From contig JAFCZV010000035.1 in assembly GCA_019314155.1 (NCBI GenBank), positions 1-15,713 on the forward strand: 15,713 nt of DNA, read 5' to 3'. The stretch is from Deltaproteobacteria bacterium. GTDB lineage: Bacteria; Desulfobacterota; Desulfobacteria; Desulfobacterales; UBA11574. Positions within the stretch are counted from its first letter, which is position 1. Each line of letters begins with the position of its first letter. This document shows positions 6,361 to 13,050 of the stretch, piece by piece. Made by a program: the position numbers and the translations under genes. The notes under the pieces are model-generated. The model did no database searches. It was given only the letters and a program-made list of their open reading frames with translations, and had not been told where the DNA came from.

Positions 6361-8751
6361 TCATCGGTCGTCCATAACTTTACCGTCAATGGCAAGGGAA
6401 AGAACTTTATCCATATTTTTAACTGGAACAAAGTCGATCTTGCGCTTTACGTTCAAGGGAATCTCCGTCAAATCTTTTTTGTTCTTTTCAGGAATAATGA
6501 TGGTGCGGATTCCGGCCCTCAAGGCCCCTAAAGCTTTTTCCTTCAAACCGCCGACAGGAAGTACCCTGCCCCTTAGCGTGATTTCACCGGTCATGGCAAT
6601 ATCTCGATGTACCGGTTTATTTGTCAACGCAGAGATAAGGGCTGTGGCCATTGCAGTGCCGGCAGACGGCCCGTCTTTGGGAATAGCGCCTGCCGGGACG
6701 TGAATATGTACATCCTTATTTTCAAAAACGCTTTCTTTGAGGCCCAAACTGCGAAGGTTTGCACGGGTATAACTCAGAGCCGCCCGGGCGGACTCTTGCA
6801 TAACATCTCCGATTTGACCGGTTATGATCAACTCCCCTTTTCCGCCGATCAACGATGCCTCCACATACAGAACCTCACCACCGGCTTGTGTCCAAGCCAG
6901 ACCTGTGGATAGACCCACCTGGCTGTTTTCCTGGTCCAGTTCAGAAAAATATTTCGGGACACCCAGGTATTTTTCCAGGTTATTTTTTGTGATTTTAAAT
7001 GGCCCTTTATCGCCTTCGGCAATTTTTCGCGCGACCTTCCGGCAAAGTGAACCGAGTTCACGTTCAAGATTCCTTAAACCGGCTTCGGATGTATATTCTG
7101 ACATGACCTTAACCAGTGCACCCGTACTGATGGACAAAGTTTTTGCCTTCAAACCGTTCGCCTTTATCTGGCGGGGTATAAGGTGTCGCTGGGCGATAGT
7201 CTTTTTTTCTTCTTCCGTATATCCGGACAGTGTAATGACCTCCATCCGGTCAAGAAGCGCTGACGGGATGGTGTCGGTCAGGTTGGCTGTAAGGATAAAC
7301 ATGACCTTTGAAAGATCAAAGGGCAAATTAAGATAGTGGTCGCTAAAATCTGAGTTTTGTTCAGGATCAAGGGCTTCTAAAAGGGCTGACGAAGGATCCC
7401 CTCTAAAATCCGAGCCGAGCTTGTCAATTTCATCCATCATGAAAACAGGATTGTTGGTACCGCTCTGTTTTATCCCCTGGAGTATCCGCCCCGGCAATGC
7501 ACCGATATAGGTGCGGCGATGCCCTCTGATTTCGGCTTCATCCCGGATGCCGCCCAGAGAAATACGGATGAATTTACGTTTCAAGGCCCTTGCAATGGCC
7601 TGGCCCAAGGAGGTTTTCCCCACACCGGGTGGGCCTACGAAACAAAGAATCGGGCCTTTCATTTTAGGATTAAGCTTACGTACGCTCAGATGTTCCAATA
7701 TTCGATCTTTAACATTGTTTAGCCCAAAATGGTCTGTATCGAGAACCGATTTGGCATGCTTGATATTGATGGCATCTTTGCTGGATTTACTCCATGGCAT
7801 ATCGGCCAGCCAATCCAGATATGTCCGCACAACCGAGGCTTCAGCAGCGTCAGGGTGCATCTGTTCTATGCGTTTCAACTGCTTTAAAGCCTCTTTACTC
7901 GCGATTTTCGGCATCTTGGCGTTTTTTATTTTTCTTTTATAATCCCGAATCTCCTTTGCCTTGTCATCGCTTTCGCCAAGTTCCCTGTGGATCATTCTGA
8001 CCTGTTCTCTTAAAAAATAGTCTCGCTGACTCTTGGAAATTTCATCTCTCACATTAGATTGGATCTTCGCCTGCATGGAAGATAATTCTACCTCCCGGGA
8101 CAGCAGCTCGTTGACTTTTTTTAGCCGTTCCATGGGATCGATCAATTCAAGCAAGATCTGAGATTCATCGATTTTTAATTTAAGATTTGAAGCCACGAGG
8201 TCGGCAAGTTTTCCGGGGTCATTGATATTTTCAAGAATAACGCTGACATCATTGTTCATTTCCCCACGCAATGCCAAAATCTTTTCGGAGTGTTCTCGGA
8301 CATTCCGCATCAGCGCTTCAATCTCCAGATCGATCCCCTCAAACGGATTGTCCGGAATAATCTCTATTTTTACACGGTATAAAGATTTTTTTGAAACGTA
8401 TTTAACAATCCGTGCCTTGGCGATACCTTGTACAAGAGACTTTACGTGTCCATCCGGAAGTTTGAGCATTCTTAAAACCCGGCTCACAGTACCCACTGTA
8501 TAAATTTGATCAGGTTTCGGATTTTCGACGTTCGGATCTTTTTGCGCAGCTAAAAACAGATATCCGTCTTTCTCCACCGCCTCCTCAGCGGCGCGAACCG
8601 ATTTTTCGCGCCCAATAAAAAGCGGAAGAAGCATATCCGTAAAAATTACGATGTCTCTTACCGAAATCAAAGGAAGGGTATTCGGTATCGGTACATCCTT
8701 TTCATTTTCATCAATTATGCTGATAAGGTCATCTTTGTCGGTTTCAGCCAT
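6361..8751 (-). CDS. lon: ATP-dependent protease Lon (LonA)
   Basis: The 796-residue cytosolic protease degrades misfolded and regulatory proteins. The N-terminal substrate-binding domain covers about 25-220, with the signature 'PNTLPLISVRDIVIFTDMLL' at its start, followed by a coiled-coil linker (about 225-300). The AAA+ module has Walker A GPPGVGKT (373-380), Walker B 'VFMMDEIDK' (D440, E441) and sensor residues in 'FILTAN'. The C-terminal protease domain carries catalytic S696 in 'PKDGPSAGTA' and K739 in 'GGLKEKALGALRAG', the same 43-residue spacing as in E. coli Lon. ATG at 8751-8749 has AGGAG five bases upstream. A sigma70-type promoter lies about 80 bases upstream and tsaB follows after one base. 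Nothing is missing; the length is that of typical LonA. Confidence 0.98.
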   Translation of the reverse strand: MAETDKDDLISIIDENEKDVPIPNTLPLISVRDIVIFTDMLLPLFIGREKSVRAAEEAVEKDGYLFLAAQKDPNVENPKPDQIYTVGTVSRVLRMLKLPDGHVKSLVQGIAKARIVKYVSKKSLYRVKIEIIPDNPFEGIDLEIEALMRNVREHSEKILALRGEMNNDVSVILENINDPGKLADLVASNLKLKIDESQILLELIDPMERLKKVNELLSREVELSSMQAKIQSNVRDEISKSQRDYFLREQVRMIHRELGESDDKAKEIRDYKRKIKNAKMPKIASKEALKQLKRIEQMHPDAAEASVVRTYLDWLADMPWSKSSKDAINIKHAKSVLDTDHFGLNNVKDRILEHLSVRKLNPKMKGPILCFVGPPGVGKTSLGQAIARALKRKFIRISLGGIRDEAEIRGHRRTYIGALPGRILQGIKQSGTNNPVFMMDEIDKLGSDFRGDPSSALLEALDPEQNSDFSDHYLNLPFDLSKVMFILTANLTDTIPSALLDRMEVITLSGYTEEEKKTIAQRHLIPRQIKANGLKAKTLSISTGALVKVMSEYTSEAGLRNLERELGSLCRKVARKIAEGDKGPFKITKNNLEKYLGVPKYFSELDQENSQVGLSTGLAWTQAGGEVLYVEASLIGGKGELIITGQIGDVMQESARAALSYTRANLRSLGLKESVFENKDVHIHVPAGAIPKDGPSAGTAMATALISALTNKPVHRDIAMTGEITLRGRVLPVGGLKEKALGALRAGIRTIIIPEKNKKDLTEIPLNVKRKIDFVPVKNMDKVLSLAIDGKVMDDR

Positions 8752-8800
8752 TGGTTCTCCTGTCGCAACTTATATTTTAAATCTGTTTCAACTGGTCTAC

Positions 8801-8827
8801 GGGGACCTTCAATTTTGATTCAACAAG
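8801..8827 (-). promoter_or_regulatory. Possible heat-shock (sigma32-like) promoter of lon
   Basis: Between the sigma70-type promoter and lon, the minus strand reads CTTGTTG (8827-8821), 16 bases, then CCCCGTAG (8804-8797). This loosely resembles the CTTGAAA/CCCCAT pattern of sigma32 promoters. Lon is a heat-shock gene in many proteobacteria, but the match is partial and this is a weak call. Confidence 0.2.
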
Positions 8828-8831
8828 CAAT

Positions 8832-8859
8832 ATTATAAAACATAATTCAGTTTTGACAA
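8832..8859 (-). promoter_or_regulatory. Sigma70-type promoter of lon
   Basis: TTGTCA (8859-8854) and a perfect TATAAT (8837-8832) on the minus strand are separated by 16 bases. The predicted start near 8825 leaves a leader of about 75 bases before the lon ATG. The promoter lies about 115 bases inside the near end of the 216-bp inserted element, so the insertion probably left it intact. Confidence 0.7.
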
Positions 8860-8968
8860 TGTCTATCTTGATGAATTCTCAAAAACTTCTATTATTGCCC
8901 GACATTCTCCCCGCAATTTCCGCTTCATCAATACTTCTCGCCCTTCTGGGCGTAAAGCCTTTCCTAAA

Positions 8969-8974
8969 AAGTTC
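8969..8974. repeat. Target-site duplication AAGTTC, left copy
   Basis: AAGTTC directly abuts the left terminal inverted repeat of the 216-bp element. An identical copy abuts the right terminal repeat at 9191-9196. This is the footprint expected of insertion by a transposase that makes a 6-bp staggered cut. Confidence 0.75.
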
Positions 8975-9190
8975 TGTACGTGTTCAGGGGGTGTGCTTCC
9001 CCGAGTAACGATATTGGCGGAGTGGCTTCGTTATTTCAATGACTTAGCAGTGGGGGAGACCGCGGCTCCCGCATGTTTTTCGCGGGAGAACGCGGAGGGG
9101 GCAGGAATGCCCCCGCTGCTAAGTCATTGAAATGACCAGACACGTAGACACCGGAGTGAAGCGGGGGAGCGCACCCCCTGAACACGTACA
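8975..9190. mobile_element. 216-bp MITE-like element with long inverted repeats
   Basis: The terminal arms 8975-9003 and 9162-9190 match in 27 of 29 positions, starting TGTACGTGTTCAGGGGG at each end. A second inverted pair, ATTTCAATGACTTAGCAG (9033-9050) and its exact complement (9116-9133), extends to 23 of 24 positions with the adjoining G-run. Smaller hairpins lie inside: CTCCCGC/GCGGGAG (9066-9088), and a perfect 7-bp stem with a GGAA tetraloop (GGGGGCA/TGCCCCC, 9097-9114). It encodes no protein. Exact 6-bp direct repeats (AAGTTC) flank it, so it was probably moved by a transposase encoded elsewhere. It sits 16 bases past the permease stop and may fold as a transcript end for the ABC operon. 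The transposase family is unknown. Confidence 0.8.
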
Positions 9191-9196
9191 AAGTTC
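9191..9196. repeat. Target-site duplication AAGTTC, right copy
   Basis: This is the exact partner of 8969-8974, abutting the right terminal inverted repeat. Its last base is also part of the ATG that opens the interrupted 37-codon frame. Confidence 0.75.
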
Positions 9197-9206
9197 ATAA
9201 GCAGGG

Positions 9207-10895
9207 CTATACCTGGAGTTCCGACAGCCTTTTTTCCCCAAATTTCATGGGAATTACTATGGCACAGATGCTGAGCACAAAGGCCAGGACAAACGATCCT
9301 GTGATCCAGGTCAACTCAAAAACGGTCAATCCCCTTTCTCTGATATCCGCCATAAATATGTTGTAAACAGGTCCGGCTTCTAGGAAGATGACTGCACCGA
9401 TATAGCCGGCACACACCATCATAAATAAAATCCCTCCGAAACTCGTCACTGTTTGAGCCGGATTGTCCGCTTTAAAATCAGGATATGCCGCACCAAAGCC
9501 GATCCCCATAGCAACAACGCCCGGAACAAGGAAAAAAATGGTGGCTGTTGAAAGCACCATCATAAACGGTGTCACTTTAAGTAAAATGTTTGTTGCGATG
9601 ATTAAAATTTCGGTTAAGATCAGCAACGGGAGAAAATAGATAAAAAACTTTATCCAGAGGTAGCTTCTCAAAGCTATTGGAACCGATTTTACCAGCCAGA
9701 ACGCCTCCCTTTCACTGCTGATCGCAGGATACGCAAATCTGGCCGTAATTGCAGCAAGAACAAACCCCGCAAGACCCATGTTAAGAAAAGAAAGGAGATT
9801 CTGGAGATAAACGGTTTTTATGGGCGCTTTTTCAAGGGGGAGTGCATTGAAATTGTACAAATATAAAACAACAAGTGCAGCGATAAGAAACAGCTGTGAC
9901 CACTGTGTCTGATCCCTGAAAAAAGTTCGAATCTCCTTGGTGATAAATGCCCTCACAGGACCTGGCAGAAATCCTTGGAAATGGATTCCTGAAAACCTGT
10001 TTTTAAAAAACCGGACTTGCGCCGTGAGAGCTTTTGAAAGCCCTTTAAAGTATACAGCATCTGCAATAATAATCGCCATGAATACCATGACGCCGGCCCA
10101 GGTCCAGGATAGAGCCGTGTGAAACATCCCCTGTTTAATTTGACCCAACAGTGCGGCCTTTATGCTGTCAAAAGCCCAGGTGCTCGGAAGGTATGGCGGT
10201 GCAGGTGTCTTTAGGGATTTGAGATAAACGAGGGTGGTGGAAAAAACTTCGGGATCCACCAACCGCTCCGGCTGTAAAAATCGAAACGCAAAAAAGAGTA
10301 TCAAAAAAAGACACAGGCCAAAAAATACAGACATATTTCTAATACGGCTCGCCGACACAAAATTCACAACAAGAACAACAAGTATAACGCTGGTGCTCGA
10401 TGCAATAATGACCAGGGATAAAATGACCATGATCATATCCCAATAGAAAAAAAATCCGGCCTGATAAACAATCCCATACGACATAAAGACCGGAAGCGTA
10501 TAGACAATAACCATCCAAGAGCTGTCTATGGTGCTTTCGATCCACCTGGCAATAAAAATCTTGAAGCTTGAAACCGGCATGGAATGCACCAGAGAAAGAT
10601 CTCTGCTGAGGTACAGTTTGGAAATGGATGTTAAAATGCTGCTGAAGATAAGCAGAGAAAAAAACGTGAGAAGAATCATTGAGAGCAGTTTATACGCAAG
10701 TATATCACCAAGTTCTGAAATTTCTTTGAAATAAATGAGAGCCCGAAGCGATACGGCAAATATTCCCCCCCAAAAAAACATGCCTATGGTTCCGAACAGA
10801 AAAAGCTTGACCAGCCTTCCCCGGTCGTTTTTGAAAAGGCCCTTATTTTTAAAAGAATAAATTCTCGGCCTCAAAAGTGTGACAACCTGTTTCAT
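9207..10895 (-). CDS. ABC-2-type transporter permease, putative exporter subunit
   Basis: This 562-residue polytopic membrane protein has about twelve hydrophobic segments, roughly at 30-52, 68-92, 126-148, 152-180, 189-206, 262-281, 334-350, 368-386, 413-436, 446-468, 486-505 and 530-550. The conserved-looking motif 'SSEREAFWLVKSVPI' lies at about 393-407, following 'ITKEIRTFFRDQTQWSQL'. This layout and these motifs fit the large two-half permeases found with a single ABC ATPase (the 'putative ATP-binding cassette' exporter group). The substrate is unknown. The start overlaps the ATPase stop (ATGA), so it is probably a 1:1 partner, and a membrane-anchored transglutaminase-like protein is encoded just upstream. 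TAG at 9209-9207 is followed by the 216-bp element. The permease class is confident, the exact family less so. Confidence 0.8.
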   Translation of the reverse strand: MKQVVTLLRPRIYSFKNKGLFKNDRGRLVKLFLFGTIGMFFWGGIFAVSLRALIYFKEISELGDILAYKLLSMILLTFFSLLIFSSILTSISKLYLSRDLSLVHSMPVSSFKIFIARWIESTIDSSWMVIVYTLPVFMSYGIVYQAGFFFYWDMIMVILSLVIIASSTSVILVVLVVNFVSASRIRNMSVFFGLCLFLILFFAFRFLQPERLVDPEVFSTTLVYLKSLKTPAPPYLPSTWAFDSIKAALLGQIKQGMFHTALSWTWAGVMVFMAIIIADAVYFKGLSKALTAQVRFFKNRFSGIHFQGFLPGPVRAFITKEIRTFFRDQTQWSQLFLIAALVVLYLYNFNALPLEKAPIKTVYLQNLLSFLNMGLAGFVLAAITARFAYPAISSEREAFWLVKSVPIALRSYLWIKFFIYFLPLLILTEILIIATNILLKVTPFMMVLSTATIFFLVPGVVAMGIGFGAAYPDFKADNPAQTVTSFGGILFMMVCAGYIGAVIFLEAGPVYNIFMADIRERGLTVFELTWITGSFVLAFVLSICAIVIPMKFGEKRLSELQV

Positions 10896-11584
10896 GATTC
10901 AGTCAACCTGATGAATATCTGCTCAAGGTCGGCCCCTTCAGCATGGGCATCTCGCATCAAATCTTCATAAGTACCTGTTGCGATTAGGGTTCCCTTATGG
11001 ATGATGCCAATTTTATCACAAATGTCTTCCGCCACTTTCAAGGTATGGGTCGACATAAAAATGGTTACACCTTCATTTGCAAGATGTTTAAAATGGTCTT
11101 TGACCATCTTGATCCCAAGAGGATCGAGACCCACCATGGGTTCATCGACGACAATCACTTCGGGATCGTGTAAAAGCGCTGCTGCCATGACCAGACGCTG
11201 CTTCATGCCGTGAGAATAGGACTCGATGAGTTCATTCGACCGATCAGACAGAAAAAACATGTCCAGTTTTTCTTGAGATTTTAGATCGGCAATGAACTTT
11301 AAAAACTCCATTCCTGTAAGTTTTTCATAAAGATAAGGTCTGTCGGGAATAAACCCTATTTTCCTTTTGGCTTGTTCCGGTTGATCCTCCATGTTTATCC
11401 CGCAGATCATCACCGCACCGGAAGTGGGTGCAAGTACACCGCCCATCATATTGATTGTGGTTGTTTTTCCAGCACCATTCGGACCGATAAATCCGAAAAT
11501 TTCTCCCTTCGACACCATTAGGTCAAGATTATCCACAGCCAGAAGATTTCCGTATCTTTTGCTCAGATTTTTAAGTTCTATCAT
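10892..11584 (-). CDS. ABC transporter ATP-binding protein, ABC-2 exporter type
   Basis: The 230-residue ATPase has Walker A GPNGAGKTT (34-42), a D-loop region 'VGLDP', Walker B 'VIVVDEP' (D147, E148), signature 'SYSHGMKQR' (122-130) and the switch His180 in 'STHTL'. The Q-loop glutamine is replaced by Asp in 'GFIPDRPYLYEKLTG' (D81), as is usual in this exporter subgroup. It powers the permease encoded next. ATG at 11584-11582 gives the canonical MIELKNLSKRYG start and overlaps the transglutaminase stop (ATGA). A 47-residue longer frame to 11725 lies inside the upstream gene and is not ABC-like. Between 'MEFLKFIADL' and 'LDMFFLSDR' the helical domain seems about ten residues shorter than in relatives I remember. 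The frame is intact. Confidence 0.9.
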   Translation of the reverse strand: MIELKNLSKRYGNLLAVDNLDLMVSKGEIFGFIGPNGAGKTTTINMMGGVLAPTSGAVMICGINMEDQPEQAKRKIGFIPDRPYLYEKLTGMEFLKFIADLKSQEKLDMFFLSDRSNELIESYSHGMKQRLVMAAALLHDPEVIVVDEPMVGLDPLGIKMVKDHFKHLANEGVTIFMSTHTLKVAEDICDKIGIIHKGTLIATGTYEDLMRDAHAEGADLEQIFIRLTES

Positions 11585-13050
11585 TCTGTCAATCCAGTAA
11601 TTTGTAATTTTATTTTCCCGATAATGGTCATTAAATCGAGCTGTTTCTGCATTGCTCCGCTTGAAAACCGTATGTGGGTGACATCTGCCGGCACCTGATC
11701 TAAAACCGAATCTGCTGTTATCCACTGTCCAATATAGAGAAGATTCCAGGCATGATAATAAAACCTGCCATTCAAATAGACGAGTCCGGCTTCAATCCGG
11801 GCGGGGATACCTGAGGCCCTTGCAAGAGCGGCCAGAAGCACGGCATGTTCATTACAGTCACCCACTCTATTTTCCAGGGTGTCAAGGGCATCGGGAAGGG
11901 AAAGAACCGGACGTTTTTCAATATTATTATGTATCCAGGCAACCAGTTTGTTCGCTTTTATTAAAGGTCTGTCATCGGCGGACACAATTTTGTTTGCAAG
12001 ATTCTGTATTTTGGGATGATCAGACTCTATAAAAGGAGACGGCATTAAAAATTTCTGCTCGATTTTACCCATTTTGTTTTTATCAAGAATATCCGGAAGG
12101 CCTGATATATCCTCCTTTTTTATGGTAAGGATATTATCTGTTAAGCTTTGTCTCCCCCCTTGTAGCCGTACAGTGTTATAATTTACACCCCTGATTTCAA
12201 CGTCGATTACTTTAAGCCGAAAGGGATCCTCGATGTGCATATTGGACGGTACGGAGGCGACCTCTGTGAGATCCAAATCAGATTCTTTTTGTATACCGGA
12301 AAGCGCATCGTCACGGGTTGTTTTTTCAAGACTGATTCCCAGAAACCCTTTCTCCCTGATTACATCGCCATTTTCTCCGATCCAGGCCAGCTGCGTTATA
12401 CCCTTATAGGACACGGTCACTTTTTTCGTATTTTTTTCAAGTCCCATGTTCACGATTTTTTCCGGACCCATCATCTTGATTATGACAGGTTCACTGGCCA
12501 TGCTCACAGGGTCGAAGACCTGGACAGCAAATTCGTCTCCGGTTTTCATTCCGGATGTAAAAGCAGCATTCAGCATCCCGGAAGGAATATATATTTTTTC
12601 TCTAACGCTGATATGGATATCTTTGGTTGACTCGGAGCTGTGTGTTTTTATTGAAAGCACATTTCCAGAAACAGACCCTTGAGCTGAAAAATGGAACCGT
12701 CCCGAACCCATCTTAAAATCAAATGAAGACAGGGTAAAATCTGAATTGAGCCGGCCGGTGGTTTCAAGAGTCACATCCTGAGTGAGACCCATGGTATTGA
12801 GCCGCATATAGACCGTTTCTTCGAACCGGTATCCGTCTTTAATTTTTGAAAATACCGTATGTGAAGATCCAATTTTACGGTCATTCAGCAATATATTCAT
12901 CCACGAGTCTTTTTCAGGCAAAGCGTTCAGGGAAGATGGAGATAACGTTGCAGGCTCTACATGGAATTTATTAAACACCTCCAATCGAAAAAAAAATAGG
13001 ATCAAAAAAAGAAGTCCAAATATGCCTAACGCAATCCAGAAAGGTTTCAT
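11581..13050 (-). CDS. Membrane-anchored transglutaminase-like protein
   Basis: The 489-residue protein begins with an uncleaved-looking signal anchor (about residues 4-22: WIALGIFGLLFLILFFFRL), which places the rest outside the cytoplasm. Residues about 50-350 are beta-rich and of no recognised family. The C-terminal transglutaminase/papain-like core (about 363-460) has the triad Cys399 in 'GDCNEHAVLLAALARASGIP', His433 in 'YYHAW' and Asp447 in 'ITADSVLDQ'. Such bacterial domains act as cysteine proteases or acyl transferases on cell-envelope targets, and the true substrate here is unknown. The start shares one base with the recC stop (TAATG) and the stop overlaps the ABC ATPase start (ATGA). 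Coupling to an ABC exporter suggests that the enzyme and transporter act on the same envelope substrate; this is inference. Confidence 0.83.
   Translation of the reverse strand: MKPFWIALGIFGLLFLILFFFRLEVFNKFHVEPATLSPSSLNALPEKDSWMNILLNDRKIGSSHTVFSKIKDGYRFEETVYMRLNTMGLTQDVTLETTGRLNSDFTLSSFDFKMGSGRFHFSAQGSVSGNVLSIKTHSSESTKDIHISVREKIYIPSGMLNAAFTSGMKTGDEFAVQVFDPVSMASEPVIIKMMGPEKIVNMGLEKNTKKVTVSYKGITQLAWIGENGDVIREKGFLGISLEKTTRDDALSGIQKESDLDLTEVASVPSNMHIEDPFRLKVIDVEIRGVNYNTVRLQGGRQSLTDNILTIKKEDISGLPDILDKNKMGKIEQKFLMPSPFIESDHPKIQNLANKIVSADDRPLIKANKLVAWIHNNIEKRPVLSLPDALDTLENRVGDCNEHAVLLAALARASGIPARIEAGLVYLNGRFYYHAWNLLYIGQWITADSVLDQVPADVTHIRFSSGAMQKQLDLMTIIGKIKLQITGLTE

Larger units (their letters stand above)
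8863..9198 (-). pseudogene. Possible 37-codon frame split by the 216-bp element
   Basis: If the 216-bp element and one copy of AAGTTC are removed, the minus strand reads ATG (9198-9196) directly into a 37-codon frame that ends with TAG at 8865-8863. The peptide begins MNFLGKALRPEG and includes 'KRKLRGECRAIIEVFENSSR'. The ATG lies 8 bases after the permease stop. There is no good ribosome binding site. As the DNA stands, the frame enters the element and stops after 24 codons. I do not recognise the peptide. The segment could instead be a remnant of another repeat or non-coding DNA; it contains a CGCCC-TTCT-GGGCG hairpin at 8939-8952. Confidence 0.28.

Noticed and set aside
6360..6431. 24-residue N-terminal extension of TsaB
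   Set aside because: It lies wholly inside the end of lon, has no TsaB-like sequence, and the canonical MIILAVDTA start at 6359 fits the family exactly.
6824..7942. Long plus-strand open frames opposite lon
   Set aside because: They are antisense shadows of a fully conserved lon gene and have no recognisable protein features.
8939..8952. CGCCC-TTCT-GGGCG hairpin as a Rho-independent terminator
   Set aside because: The stem is only five base pairs and is not followed by a T-run on the minus strand.
11585..11725. 47-residue N-terminal extension of the ABC ATPase
   Set aside because: It overlaps the transglutaminase coding end in another frame and is not ABC-like. The ATGA junction gives a normal start at 11584.
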